From the NCBI RefSeq assembly GCF_004798965.1, contig NZ_SDSD01000005.1:186001-250000 (forward strand): a stretch of 64,000 nt of DNA, in the 5' to 3' direction. The stretch comes from Onishia niordana (GTDB taxonomy: Bacteria > Pseudomonadota > Gammaproteobacteria > Pseudomonadales > Halomonadaceae). The translations under genes were made by a program, and so were the position numbers. Below the pieces are notes generated by a model. It did not search any database. It worked only from the letters and a program-made list of their open reading frames with translations, and was not told the DNA's origin. Of this stretch, positions 18,530 through 28,016 are shown in pieces (within the stretch, counting starts at the first letter, position 1; every line of letters starts with the position of its first letter).

Positions 18530-18597
18530 GAACATGATGTGCTTCCGGGGCCGGCGGCACGTCATGTTCTGTATCGTCTAGTGGCCGGCCCGGGGGA
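18530..18597 (+). promoter_or_regulatory. Expression platform with alternative helices before the GDT1 gene
   Basis: A 13-bp stem (18530-18542 with 18557-18569, one G-U pair) presents the loop TTCCGGGGCCGGCG. That loop can pair with GCCGGCCC at 18584-18591, immediately before the ribosome site GGGGGA (18592-18597). The loop-RBS pairing could hide the ribosome site and be released by Mn binding. There is no T-run, which points to translational control. Confidence 0.55.
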
Positions 18598-18605
18598 ATG
18601 TTTCA

Positions 18606-19190
18606 TTGGACGCGCTAATCACTTCTGGTCTGGCCATCGGATTGGCTGAAATCGGTGACAAGACGCAGTTGCTCACCTTGCTGCTGATTGCCCGCTTTGC
18701 CCGACCCTGGCCAATCTTCTGGGCCATTGTGGTCGCCACCCTGATCAATCACGGCGTATCGGCCTGGTTGGGTGCCACCCTTGTCGATCTGATCGATCCC
18801 CGCCTGATGACCGCCCTGGTGGGTATGGCCTTCATTGGCATGGGTCTTTGGCTGCTCAAGCCTGACGATGAAGATGGCCTGGAAGCCGGTGCCCCCGGCC
18901 ATGGCGTCTTTTTGACCAGCTTCGTGCTGTTTTTCCTTGCCGAGATCGGCGACAAGACCCAGATCGCGACCGTGTTGCTGGCCGCTCGCTTCGAAGACGT
19001 GCTGATGGTGACGCTGGGCACCACCCTCGGCATGCTTGCCGCCAATGCGCCGGTGCTGTGGCTGGGGGCGCGTTTCTGCGAACGCCTGCCGATGCGTGCC
19101 ATCCACCTATTGGCGTGCCTGGTGTTTATCCTGCTCGGGATTTGGGTGGTGATTGTCGAGGCGAAAGCCTGGCAATGGCTAACGGGCTAG
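18606..19190 (+). CDS. GDT1/UPF0016 family manganese exporter (MneA-like)
   Basis: 194-residue inner-membrane protein with six hydrophobic helices in two homologous halves, each with the signature E-x-G-D-K-T-Q (AEIGDKTQLLT near residue 15 and AEIGDKTQIAT near 117), which bind the cation in this family. Members in Vibrio and related bacteria export Mn2+. Start is TTG 18606 with GGGGGA upstream. The yybP-ykoY element before it supports a manganese role. Its TAG stop shares bases with the stop of dinB on the other strand. Confidence 0.88.
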   Translation: MDALITSGLAIGLAEIGDKTQLLTLLLIARFARPWPIFWAIVVATLINHGVSAWLGATLVDLIDPRLMTALVGMAFIGMGLWLLKPDDEDGLEAGAPGHGVFLTSFVLFFLAEIGDKTQIATVLLAARFEDVLMVTLGTTLGMLAANAPVLWLGARFCERLPMRAIHLLACLVFILLGIWVVIVEAKAWQWLTG

Positions 19191-20320
19191 GCGCCCTGAG
19201 ATGAACCGGATGAGCCAGTGGAGAGGAAAGGGGCGGGCGTTTCTGTCGTGTCGTCGAGTTCGCCCTCGAACAGCGAGAGCTGGCGGCGGGCGTCGGCCGA
19301 TACCAGGCGGCCCCCCACGCCCAGCAGGCGCACCGGCTGTGCCGCTCTCGACCAGGCTTGCTCGAGCAGGCGGTTAAAGAGCTCGGTACTGACCGAGGTG
19401 CCCTGGCATTCGAGGCTGGTAAGGGTGAAGTCGCTGAAGCGCACCTTGATGAACAGCTTGTCCAGCGGCGGCTGGCCGTGGCGTTCGACGCGGCTGGCGA
19501 GCCGCTCGATCAGCGGCAGAAGCGCTTCCTGGCAGGCGGCGAGGTCCGGTAGATCGTGGTGGAAGGTGGTCTCGACGCTGATCGACTTGCGCTCCCGGTG
19601 CGTGCGCACCTCGCGCTCGTCAATGCCGCGAGCCAGCTCGAAGAGGCGTTTGCCGAACTTGCCGAAGCGATCCAGCAGGGTCTCGATGGGCCAGGTACGC
19701 AGGTCCTCGCAGGTGGCAATACCCATGGTCTCGAGCTTGGCCGCGGTGGCGGGGCCGACGCCATGCAGGCAGGTCACCGGCAGGGTGGTGATGAAGCCAT
19801 CGACGTCATCCGGCGTGATCACGGTCAAACCGTCCGGCTTTTCCCAGTCGCTTGCGATCTTTGCCAGAAACTTCGAGGGTGCCACGCCCACCGAGATGGT
19901 GATGCCGGTGCGCTTGAAGGCCTCGGCCTTGAGCCATTGCGCCATCCAGGTGGCGCTGCCCTTGAAGAGATCCACGTCGCTGACGTCGAGGAAGGCCTCA
20001 TCGAGGGAGAGGGGCTCTACCAGCGAGGTCAGCTCGTAGAAAATGGCCTGAATGTCCCGGGAGACTTCCCGGTAGCGCTCATGATTGCCACGCACCAGCA
20101 CCAGGTCGGGACATAGGCGCAGGGCACGTGCGGTGGGCATGGCCGAGCGAACGCCGAAAGCGCGGGCGGGATAATTGCAGGTGGCAATCACCCCGCGTTG
20201 ATCCACCCCGCCCCCGACGGCTATGGGCACGTCTCTCAGGGCAGGGTTGTCGCGCATTTCGACTGCGGCAAAGAAACAGTCGCAGTCGGCATGCATGATC
20301 TTGCGTGGCGTGCCGGCCAT
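19187..20320 (-). CDS. dinB: DNA polymerase IV (Y family)
   Basis: Translesion polymerase, 377 residues from ATG 20320 (MAGTPRKIMHADCDCFF). Catalytic carboxylates are in HADCDCFFAAVE and PLSLDEAFLDVS; the little-finger domain follows, and the C-terminus ends with a QLSLFEG beta-clamp-binding-type sequence. The open frame continues upstream to 20695 but that part overlaps lexA and is not Pol IV. It is 47 bp after lexA on the same strand, forming an SOS-regulated lexA-dinB unit. Confidence 0.95.
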   Translation of the reverse strand: MAGTPRKIMHADCDCFFAAVEMRDNPALRDVPIAVGGGVDQRGVIATCNYPARAFGVRSAMPTARALRLCPDLVLVRGNHERYREVSRDIQAIFYELTSLVEPLSLDEAFLDVSDVDLFKGSATWMAQWLKAEAFKRTGITISVGVAPSKFLAKIASDWEKPDGLTVITPDDVDGFITTLPVTCLHGVGPATAAKLETMGIATCEDLRTWPIETLLDRFGKFGKRLFELARGIDEREVRTHRERKSISVETTFHHDLPDLAACQEALLPLIERLASRVERHGQPPLDKLFIKVRFSDFTLTSLECQGTSVSTELFNRLLEQAWSRAAQPVRLLGVGGRLVSADARRQLSLFEGELDDTTETPAPFLSTGSSGSSQGA

Positions 20321-20367
20321 GTCTGTCGGTCCGTTTATCTCGTTGGGTAGGTCGTAGAAGCGTTCAA

Positions 20368-21039
20368 TCAGTGCAGCGCCTGACCGTTGCCACCGCGAAT
20401 TACCCCCACACCGACACCCTCGATTTCCAGCTCCTGATGGCGCAGGTCGATCTCGATGGGAGCGAATTCCTCGTTCTCGGCCAGCAGCCAGACCGTATGG
20501 CCCTGGCGTTTGAAACGCTTCACCGTGACTTCCTCTTCGATACGTGCAACGACGATCTGACCGTCGCGGATACGCTCGGTGCGGTGCACGGCCAGCAGGT
20601 CGCCTTCGAGAATGCCGATGTCCTTCATCGACAGCCCGCGAACCCGCAGCAGGTAATCGGCACGCGGCGTGAAGTAGTCGGCCGGCAGTGGGCAATAGCG
20701 GTCGATATGGGCCGTTGCAAGGATCGGGCTACCCGCCGCGACTTCACCGATGATCGGTAGACCCTGTGCGCTTGACTCAGGCGCGCTGGCGGCCTTGGGT
20801 TCGCTCTCGGCGGTTTCGGCTTCCATTGCCGGCAGCCGAATGCCGCGCGAGGTGCCGGGCACCATACGAATCGCGCCTTTCTTGTCCAGGGCCCGTAGGT
20901 GTTCCTCGGCGGCGTTAGGCGAGCGGAAGCCCAGAGCGCGGGCAATTTCGGCGCGAGTCGGGGGATAGCCCAGTTCGCTCATGGTCTTGACGATGAAGTC
21001 ATAGACGTTCTGCTGGCGCGGTGTCAGGGGGCGTGTCAT
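20368..21039 (-). CDS. lexA: LexA repressor
   Basis: SOS repressor with self-cleavage. The 223-residue protein starts [16 protein letters not shown] with GGAGG upstream; the winged helix is in residues 1-65, the cleavage bond Ala-Gly in GEVAAGSPI, the catalytic Ser in GLSMKDIG and the Lys in [10 protein letters not shown]. The linker ([15 protein letters not shown]) is longer than in E. coli. It heads lexA-dinB and is divergent from psrA, the same order as in Pseudomonas. Confidence 0.97.
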   Translation of the reverse strand: MTRPLTPRQQNVYDFIVKTMSELGYPPTRAEIARALGFRSPNAAEEHLRALDKKGAIRMVPGTSRGIRLPAMEAETAESEPKAASAPESSAQGLPIIGEVAAGSPILATAHIDRYCPLPADYFTPRADYLLRVRGLSMKDIGILEGDLLAVHRTERIRDGQIVVARIEEEVTVKRFKRQGHTVWLLAENEEFAPIEIDLRHQELEIEGVGVGVIRGGNGQALH

Positions 21040-21069
21040 ACGGCCTCCGCCGGTGGTCACTAAGGATGT

Positions 21070-21105
21070 TTGGTCAAGTATACAGTATGTGATTGCATCC
21101 AGTAA
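21070..21105 (-). promoter_or_regulatory. lexA promoter with overlapping degenerate SOS box
   Basis: On the minus strand TTACTG (21105-21100), a 17-bp spacer and TATACT (21082-21077). CTG-TATACTTGAC-CAA (21085-21070) matches the CTG-N10-CAG LexA box except for the last base, and covers the -10, as expected for autoregulation. Confidence 0.6.
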
Positions 21106-21285
21106 TCCGGTGAGCGTTTTTCATCAACACCTTCCGCAGCGCTCAGTACGTCATACAGAAAGCTCAGCAACGTCTTGCAGTAATAAGCCCAGCAACATCC
21201 CTTTTATGCCCTTGAGCGGGATCGAACTGGATTTTCTGTACCGTTGTGACATTCTGATACCCAACATAGAATTGGAATATGTTTT

Positions 21286-21297
21286 AAACATTCGTTT
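21286..21297 (+). promoter_or_regulatory. PsrA operator (autoregulatory)
   Basis: AAAC-ATTC-GTTT lies 22 bp before the psrA start. It fits the published PsrA pattern AAAC-N2-4-GTTT. PsrA of Pseudomonas represses itself through such a site and is released by long-chain fatty acids. Confidence 0.7.
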
Positions 21298-21318
21298 ATT
21301 GGTGACAGGTGACGAGGC

Positions 21319-21993
21319 ATGAGCATGGCCCAGACCGATACTGTGACGCGGATTCTTGATACCGCAGAGGTCCTGTTCGCGGAGCGCGGCTTTGCCGAAA
21401 CCTCCCTGCGGACGATTACCAGCAAGGCCAAGGTCAATCTGGCGGCCGTGAACTACCATTTTGGCTCCAAGAAGTCGCTGATCCAGGCGGTCTTCGCGCG
21501 CTACCTCGACCCCTTCACCGTGCGCTTCCACGAAGCGCTCGATGGGCTGGAACGGGACTATAAAGGCCAGACCATCCCTCTTGAGGTGCTGCTTGAAACC
21601 ATGGCCCGCTCGGTGCTCGAGGTGCCTGCCGAGCGCAACAGCCTTAAGGTGTTCATGAAGCTGTTGGGGCTCGCCTACAGCCAGGCGCAGGGTCATCTGC
21701 GCCGCTACATTCAAGAGCACTATGGCAGCGTCTTCACCCGCTTCACGGACCTTGTCCGACAGGCAACGCCCGAGCTACCGGACGCCGAGCGTTTCTGGCG
21801 CCTGCACTTCGTGCTCGGCACGGTGATTTTCACTCTTTCAGGCCTGGATGCCCTGCGCGATATCGCCGAGAAGGATTATCACGAGCATGTGACCGTGCGT
21901 GACCTGGTGCGTCGTCTGCGCCCGGTCGTGGTAGCCGCGCTTCAGGCGCCTTTGCCTGAGGAGCCGAACGACTCCGTCCAGGTAGCGGGGTAG
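21319..21993 (+). CDS. psrA: TetR-family fatty-acid-responsive regulator PsrA
   Basis: 224 residues: an N-terminal TetR helix-turn-helix (FAERGFAETSLRTITSKAKV then AAVNYHFGSKKSLI, about 15-52) and a ligand-binding domain. The HTH and LLGLAYSQAQGHLRRY are close to Pseudomonas PsrA, which controls beta-oxidation and rpoS in response to long-chain acyl groups. The lexA-psrA-nagZ order is also that of P. aeruginosa. A second ATG lies at 21325. Confidence 0.9.
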   Translation: MSMAQTDTVTRILDTAEVLFAERGFAETSLRTITSKAKVNLAAVNYHFGSKKSLIQAVFARYLDPFTVRFHEALDGLERDYKGQTIPLEVLLETMARSVLEVPAERNSLKVFMKLLGLAYSQAQGHLRRYIQEHYGSVFTRFTDLVRQATPELPDAERFWRLHFVLGTVIFTLSGLDALRDIAEKDYHEHVTVRDLVRRLRPVVVAALQAPLPEEPNDSVQVAG

Positions 21994-21996
21994 GGC

Positions 21997-22515
21997 ATGC
22001 GCACGCCACGACTCGACGCATTACCGCCCGCCAATGGCCCCTGGCTTGAAATCGATGTAACGGCTCAGCGCCTTGTCGTATGGCAGGGTCGCGAGCGCCA
22101 GGCCGAGCATGCGATCTCAAGCGGTGAAGCCGGTCACGGCCAGCATGATGGCAGCGGCCAGACACCGCTGGGTTGGCACTATGTGCGTGCCGCGATCGGC
22201 GACGGCCAGCCAGCGGGCTGTGTCTTTCGGGGCCGCCGACCGACCGGCGAAGTCTATTCATCGGCACTTGCCGCCGCCCACCCCAAGCGCGACTGGATTC
22301 TGACCCGTATTCTCTGGCTGTGCGGTCTCGAGCCCGGCTATAACCGCGGTGGAGGCGTCGACTCCCAACGACGTTACATCTACCTGCACGGCACGCCGCC
22401 CACCGAACCCATGGGCGTGGCCGCCTCTCATGGCTGTATTCGCCTTCGTGATGAGACTTTGCTCGAGGTGTTCGCCGTTGCCGCCCCGGGCACGCCGGTC
22501 TGGCTGCATGACTGA
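21997..22515 (+). CDS. L,D-transpeptidase (YkuD domain)
   Basis: 172-residue protein with a YkuD catalytic domain: YIYLHGTPPTEP and ASHGCIRLRDE, giving the catalytic His and Cys of the S-H-G-C-I-R motif. Such enzymes crosslink peptidoglycan, anchor lipoproteins or cleave those links. No signal peptide is seen at the N-terminus (MRTPRLDALPP), which is unusual for a periplasmic enzyme; some YkuD proteins act in the cytoplasm on muropeptides. It starts 3 bp after psrA and precedes nagZ, linking it to cell-wall metabolism. Confidence 0.88.
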   Translation: MRTPRLDALPPANGPWLEIDVTAQRLVVWQGRERQAEHAISSGEAGHGQHDGSGQTPLGWHYVRAAIGDGQPAGCVFRGRRPTGEVYSSALAAAHPKRDWILTRILWLCGLEPGYNRGGGVDSQRRYIYLHGTPPTEPMGVAASHGCIRLRDETLLEVFAVAAPGTPVWLHD

Positions 22516-22579
22516 GCGTCTGTTGTCAGACGAGACATTGCTCTAGAATTCTCCTCCTTCAACGCCAAGGAAGATCAAG

Positions 22580-23623
22580 ATGACGCAACCGCTGGGTTCA
22601 GTGATGCTGGATCTCGAGGGTCCCCATCTGACGCCTGAAGAGGCTGAGATGCTCATTCGCCCCGAAGTCGGGGGCGTGATTCTGTTTGGGCGCAATGTCG
22701 AAGACGCGACCCAGGTTCAGGCTCTGTGCGCCGCGATTCGCGCCGTACGGCCGGACCTGCTGCTTGCCATCGATCAGGAAGGCGGGCGAGTACAGCGCCT
22801 TCGTCGTGGTGTGACCCGGCTGCCGGCCATGTCTCGCCTGGCCGAAGGTTTCGACGCTGATTCCCAGGCCGCACTGCAACACTGCCAGGACGCCGGCTGG
22901 CTGCTGGGCATGGAGATGGCCGCCTGCGGGCTGGACATCACCTTTGCCCCGGTGCTCGACGTCGATGGCGGCGAGTCTACGGTGATTGGCGATCGCAGCT
23001 TTTCCCATGAGCCGGAACAGGTCAGCCGGCTGGGTGGTGCTTTCATTGCCGGTCTCAACGAGGCCGGCATGGCCGCGGTGGGCAAGCATTTCCCCGGGCA
23101 CGGTAGCGTGGCCGCCGACTCGCATCACGAATTACCCGTCGATCCTCGGCCACTTGCCGACCTGCGGGCGCATGATCTGGTGCCCTTTGCCGCCCAGGCA
23201 TCGCGACTCGGCGGCGTAATGCCCGCGCATGTGGTCTATTCCGCCTTCGATTCCCGGCCGGCGTGCTTCTCGCGCAACTGGCTGGGCCTTTTACGTGAAG
23301 AGCTCGGCTTCAAGGGCGCGATCTTCTCGGATGATCTGTCGATGGCCGGCGCCCATGTTGCCGGCGGCCCCGGTGAGCGCACCTTGGCCGCGCTGGATGC
23401 CGGCTGCGACATGGTGCTGATGTGCAACGACCGCGCCGCGGCACTTGAAGCGCTGGACGCTTGCGTGGGTCGTGCCAGCAAGCGCCAGGCCAAGCTGCGC
23501 TATGGCCGCGCCCGCCCGAGCCTCGAGAACCTGCCGGCCTTGGGGCGCTGGCGCCGCGTGCATGCCCGGCTCGAAGCCCTGGCCAATGGCGAACCCCCTT
23601 CTACACTCCCAACCGATTCGTGA
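22580..23623 (+). CDS. nagZ: Beta-N-acetylhexosaminidase NagZ
   Basis: Cytoplasmic family-3 glycosidase that removes GlcNAc from 1,6-anhydro-muropeptides during wall recycling; its products can induce AmpC in other species. The 347-residue protein has DQEGGRVQRLR, KHFPGHGSVAADSHHELP (general acid/base His-Asp loop) and the nucleophile in FSDDLSM. It is followed 4 bp later by a phosphoribosyltransferase gene. Confidence 0.95.
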   Translation: MTQPLGSVMLDLEGPHLTPEEAEMLIRPEVGGVILFGRNVEDATQVQALCAAIRAVRPDLLLAIDQEGGRVQRLRRGVTRLPAMSRLAEGFDADSQAALQHCQDAGWLLGMEMAACGLDITFAPVLDVDGGESTVIGDRSFSHEPEQVSRLGGAFIAGLNEAGMAAVGKHFPGHGSVAADSHHELPVDPRPLADLRAHDLVPFAAQASRLGGVMPAHVVYSAFDSRPACFSRNWLGLLREELGFKGAIFSDDLSMAGAHVAGGPGERTLAALDAGCDMVLMCNDRAAALEALDACVGRASKRQAKLRYGRARPSLENLPALGRWRRVHARLEALANGEPPSTLPTDS

Positions 23624-23627
23624 CCCC

Positions 23628-24206
23628 ATGACTCCAAAAGCTTCTGCCTCCGATGCGTCTCTGGCCGCCATGCGCGACATCATGGACAACGCCGATTGCC
23701 TGATTTCCCAACAGGAAGTCGAGCGGGCGCTGGACCAGATGGCCGATCGCATCACCGCCGATCTCGGCGACAAGCTGCCGGTCTTCTACTGCGTGATGAA
23801 CGGCGGGCTGATCACCACCGGCCACCTGCTGACCCGGCTCGGCTTTCCGCTTGAGGTCGATTACCTGCACGCGACCCGCTATCGCGGTGGCACCCGCGGC
23901 GGCGAGCTCTTCTGGCGTGTCTCGCCCGAGGTGCCGATGGCCGGCCGCCACGTGGTGATCGTCGATGACATCCTCGACGAGGGCTCGACCCTGGCCGCCA
24001 TCCTGGCCTACTGTCGGGAAGCTGGCGCCGCCAGCATCTCCACCGCCGTGCTGGTCGACAAGCACCACGACCGCAAGGCGGTACCGGGACTCAAGGCCGA
24101 CTACTGCAGCCTCGATGTCGAGGACCGCTACGTGTTCGGTTTCGGCATGGACTACAAGGGCTACTGGCGCAACGCGCCGGGGATCTTCGCGCCCCAGGGG
24201 ATGTGA
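23628..24206 (+). CDS. Hypoxanthine-guanine phosphoribosyltransferase
   Basis: 192-residue type I PRTase from ATG 23628. It has the PRPP loop VVIVDDILDEGSTL at about 108-121 and LHATRYRGGTRGGELFW. Hypoxanthine-guanine use is the family assignment. Next to the MTIP gene it makes sense: MTIP releases hypoxanthine from methylthioinosine, which this enzyme could convert to IMP. It is distinct from gpt at 5157. Confidence 0.88.
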   Translation: MTPKASASDASLAAMRDIMDNADCLISQQEVERALDQMADRITADLGDKLPVFYCVMNGGLITTGHLLTRLGFPLEVDYLHATRYRGGTRGGELFWRVSPEVPMAGRHVVIVDDILDEGSTLAAILAYCREAGAASISTAVLVDKHHDRKAVPGLKADYCSLDVEDRYVFGFGMDYKGYWRNAPGIFAPQGM

Positions 24207-24260
24207 GCACTTAACATGCTCAGCTCGTCACAGTGCTCCGTGAATCTCTGCCATCGCTAA

Positions 24261-25010
<750 letters not shown>

Positions 25011-25077
25011 ACGAGAGCTGGCCGCCTAATAGTATGGCGGCCTTTCTTTCGATGGTGACTGGCTCAAGAGGTCGGAC

Positions 25078-25935
25078 TCAAGAAAGATATTCGACAGGTC
25101 TCTGAAGCGAGACTGCCGTACCCGACACCACAATGCCCCCCGAGGCAGGAATTGCCACCTCGAGTTGACTTGGCCGTCCCATCACGTCGCCCTGAAGCAG
25201 CGTCAACTGCGCGGGGGCCTCGATCAACTCCGCGTCGCGCAAATAGCCCCCTAATGCCGCCGCCGCTGCTCCGGTAGCCGGATCCTCCACCACGCCACCG
25301 ACCGGAAACGGATCGCGCACATGAAATCGTGTAGACGATTCCCGCCACACGAGTTGGAGAGTGGTGAGATGCTCACGCAGCATCAGAGCCTTGAGTGACG
25401 CGAAGTCGTAGGATAGGGCATCGAGTCGCGCCTTGGAGGCGGTGGCCAGCACCAGATGCCAGGCGCCGGCATAGGCCACTGCCGGCGGTAGGGTTGGGTC
25501 CAGCTCATCCGCCTGCCAGCCGAGGCTTGCCAGGGCTGCCTCGACCAGGGCGGGGGCGGCGGTCCGCTGTTCTGGCGCCACCGAGACCAGCGAGGCCTGC
25601 CAGTCGCCGTCGATCTGCTCCACGGCAACCGGCACTTCGCCGACTGCCGTGGAGAGCCTATAGGTGCCAGCGCCATCGAGCTGACCCAGCACCACGCCTG
25701 CGGCGATGGTGGCATGACCACAGAAGCTGACCTCGGCCTCGGGGCTGTAATAACGCACCGTGCGCACGCCGTCATGGTCAGGGCCGAGGAAGGCCGTTTC
25801 GGAATAGCCCACTTCGGCGGCAATGCCGCGCATGGTGGCCGCATCGGGCAGGGCGTCGCCGATCCAGACGCCGGCGGGGTTGCCGCCCTTGGGGTCACGG
25901 GTGAAAGCGGATAAACGGTAGAGAGTGGCAGTCAT
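25078..25935 (-). CDS. PhzF-family isomerase/epimerase
   Basis: 285-residue protein of the PhzF/diaminopimelate-epimerase fold. N-terminal FTRDPKGGNPAGVW, the conserved Glu in GYSETAFL, EVSFCGHATIA, and GVVEDPATGAAAAALGGYL are all family motifs. Most PhzF relatives have no assigned substrate; the phenazine enzyme isomerises dihydrohydroxyanthranilate, but no other phz genes are near. It is divergent from a LysR regulator 100 bp away that may control it. Confidence 0.9.
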   Translation of the reverse strand: MTATLYRLSAFTRDPKGGNPAGVWIGDALPDAATMRGIAAEVGYSETAFLGPDHDGVRTVRYYSPEAEVSFCGHATIAAGVVLGQLDGAGTYRLSTAVGEVPVAVEQIDGDWQASLVSVAPEQRTAAPALVEAALASLGWQADELDPTLPPAVAYAGAWHLVLATASKARLDALSYDFASLKALMLREHLTTLQLVWRESSTRFHVRDPFPVGGVVEDPATGAAAAALGGYLRDAELIEAPAQLTLLQGDVMGRPSQLEVAIPASGGIVVSGTAVSLQRPVEYLS

Positions 25936-26035
25936 GTCAGTGGTCCTGATCGCGGGGTAATGACTGGCATTATCGGCCTAATAGGGGTAACAACAACGTA
26001 TCGTTCCTCACCCATAGGCTTAACTGGAGTAAGCC

Positions 26036-26962
26036 ATGTCGCCTTCCTCTCGGCTACCCTTGCCCACCCTGCGCGCCTTCGAGGCGGCAGCGCGCCATGG
26101 CAGCTTCAGCGCGGCCGCGGACGAGCTGCATGTCACCGCCGCTGCCGTCAGCCATCGTATCAAGGCTTTGGAAAAGAGCCTGGGACTTCGGCTGTTCGAG
26201 CGGAAGGTGCGTGGGGTGGTGCTCACCGAGGCCGGCGTGCGCTACCAGGCGCGCATCGCCGAGGCCTTCACCCTCATCGATCGCGCCACCCGTGAGCTGA
26301 GTCAGCCGAGTCTCGACGGCCCGCTGCGGGTGTCGGCGCCCCAGGCTTTTCTGCAACATAGCCTGATGCCGCGGGTGGGCGAACTGCTGCACCGCCACCC
26401 GGGGCTGGATCTTACGCTCATGGGCGACAACCGGCTCGCCGATCTGCGCGACGGCAAGGTCGACCTCGCGATCCGGTTCGGCACCGGCAATTATCTCGGC
26501 CTCCATGTCGCGCCCCTGCTTGACGATGCCATCACGGTACTGGCTCCCTCTCTTGGTGATGGGGTGCCCGATGATTGGCGGAAAGCCTGCTTCATCGAGG
26601 ACGCAAGCGCCTTGCCCACCGAGCCCTGGAGCCACTGGCGCCCATGGTGGCGAGAGGCGGGGCTGCATGCGCCGCAGGAACTGCGTCGGCTTACGGTCTC
26701 GGACAGCGGGCTGGCGCTCGCCGCCTGCCGTAAAGGGCTGGGGCTGTGTCTGTCACGTCTGTCGGTGGCCCAGGAGGCAATCGATCACGGCGAGATCATG
26801 GCCCTGCGCCCCTGGCGGCGCACCGAGTTCAGCTACTACCTGGTCAGCCTGCCGGAGGCAGCGGATGCCCCTCGAGTCGCCGCCTTTCGCGACTGGCTTA
26901 ACGAGACACTATGCGACCTGCGTCAGGCGATGAAGGCGGCAATCCGTCAGCCATCAGCCTAG
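26036..26962 (+). CDS. LysR-type regulator, GcvA-like
   Basis: 308 residues. The N-terminal winged HTH (LPTLRAFEAAARHGSFSAAA then VSHRIKALEKSLGLRLFER) is of the GcvA branch, followed by a periplasmic-binding-protein-like effector domain. It is divergent from the phzF gene, the usual target arrangement. Its stop codon overlaps that of the convergent araC gene by two bases. Confidence 0.88.
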   Translation: MSPSSRLPLPTLRAFEAAARHGSFSAAADELHVTAAAVSHRIKALEKSLGLRLFERKVRGVVLTEAGVRYQARIAEAFTLIDRATRELSQPSLDGPLRVSAPQAFLQHSLMPRVGELLHRHPGLDLTLMGDNRLADLRDGKVDLAIRFGTGNYLGLHVAPLLDDAITVLAPSLGDGVPDDWRKACFIEDASALPTEPWSHWRPWWREAGLHAPQELRRLTVSDSGLALAACRKGLGLCLSRLSVAQEAIDHGEIMALRPWRRTEFSYYLVSLPEAADAPRVAAFRDWLNETLCDLRQAMKAAIRQPSA

Positions 26963-27894
26963 CGGGCCGCTGCGCGATGCTGTGCTGGGCTCATCCCCCT
27001 GACACGCTTGAAGGCGGCGCTGAAGGCATAGGGGGTGGCATAACCGACCCGTTCCGCCACACCGCTCACCGTGGCACCGGGCTGGCACAGCAAGTCCGCC
27101 GCCAGGGCCATCCGCCAGTGCTTGAGGAAGGTCATGGGCGGCTCGCCGACCCGTTCGTGGAAGCGCCGTGCCAGGGCGGCTCTTGAGGCGCCGGCCTCTG
27201 CCGCCAGAGCATCCAGCGTCCAGGGGTGCGCCGGATGGTCGTGCATGATGCGCAGGGCATGCTCCACGATGCGGTCGCCCTGATAGCGCCACCAAGCCGG
27301 TCGGTCCGCTTCCTGCCGGGCGAACCAGGCCTTGAGCACGGCAGTGATCAGCAGGTCGAGCAGGCGGTCGAGCACCGCCGCCTGCCCCGGCTCGTCAATC
27401 ACCATGGCGTCGCAGAGCAGCGCCACCAGCGGCGACTCCCAGTCGTCACGAGATAACTTCAGCACCGGGGGCAGAGCGCGCAGCAGGCGGTCGCTGATAT
27501 CGCTCAGTTGCTCGTAGGCGCCGACGAGGAACGTCGTTTCGCCTGCGGGATCGTTGCCCCAGGTGCGTACTCCATGAGTCATGGCCTCATCGACGGACTG
27601 GCCCGTCAGGTCGCGGCAGAGCTGGCCCGGGTGGATGACCACCTGCGGTGGCGCGTCAGTCGCGTGGGCGACGGTGTAGTGGGCCGGCGCGCGGGTGACG
27701 GCAATATCGCCAGGGCCGATCCGCAGCGGCTCGCCGTCGTCGGGCATCAGCCAGGCCTCACCGGTCACGCCGGCGATTAGCGTAAGCGGCGATTCGGCGA
27801 GGATGCGCAACGACCATGGCGCGCTCATCACCGTGCGCAAGGCGAAGGCGCCTCGTGCCCGCGGTGCGTCTAACAGTCCACCTAGAGTATCCAT
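26959..27894 (-). CDS. AraC-family regulator with cupin-type sensor domain
   Basis: 311 residues from ATG 27894 (MDTLGGLLDAPRARGAF). The N-terminal half is a cupin_6-type sensor (AEAPLTLI-like strand region, GDIAVTRAPAHYTV); the C-terminal AraC DNA-binding domain has SRAALARRFHERVGEPPMTFL and VGYATPYAFSAAFKRVRGMSP. No ribosome site precedes the ATG, while a TATAAT (27906-27901) stands only 6 bp upstream, so the mRNA may be leaderless or the start may be elsewhere; the open frame extends to 27990. It is divergent from the NmrA-like gene, its likely target. Confidence 0.85.
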   Translation of the reverse strand: MDTLGGLLDAPRARGAFALRTVMSAPWSLRILAESPLTLIAGVTGEAWLMPDDGEPLRIGPGDIAVTRAPAHYTVAHATDAPPQVVIHPGQLCRDLTGQSVDEAMTHGVRTWGNDPAGETTFLVGAYEQLSDISDRLLRALPPVLKLSRDDWESPLVALLCDAMVIDEPGQAAVLDRLLDLLITAVLKAWFARQEADRPAWWRYQGDRIVEHALRIMHDHPAHPWTLDALAAEAGASRAALARRFHERVGEPPMTFLKHWRMALAADLLCQPGATVSGVAERVGYATPYAFSAAFKRVRGMSPAQHRAAAR

Positions 27895-27909
27895 CGCTCG
27901 ATTATAGAC

Positions 27910-27925
27910 GGATGCGTATGCATCC
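27910..27925. repeat. Inverted repeat in the araC/nmrA-like intergenic region
   Basis: GGATGC-GTAT-GCATCC, a 6-bp perfect dyad next to the possible -10 of the araC gene. A candidate regulator site or simple dyad. Confidence 0.45.
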
Positions 27926-28016
27926 GAGCACCCTACGCATGGTGGCAAACCGGCGAGCTCCCTAATCTTGAGCGGTATGGCAACCGCCAATATCGCCCCA
28001 TAAGAGGAGAGCCCTC

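Noticed and set aside
18434..18649. 71-residue open frame before the GDT1 gene
   Set aside because: It coincides with the riboswitch and hairpins and overlaps the GDT1 start; likely structured RNA.
20321..20695. N-terminal extension of dinB to 502 residues
   Set aside because: The extra frame overlaps lexA, is Arg/Pro rich, and is not Pol IV-like; the ATG at 20320 fits the family.
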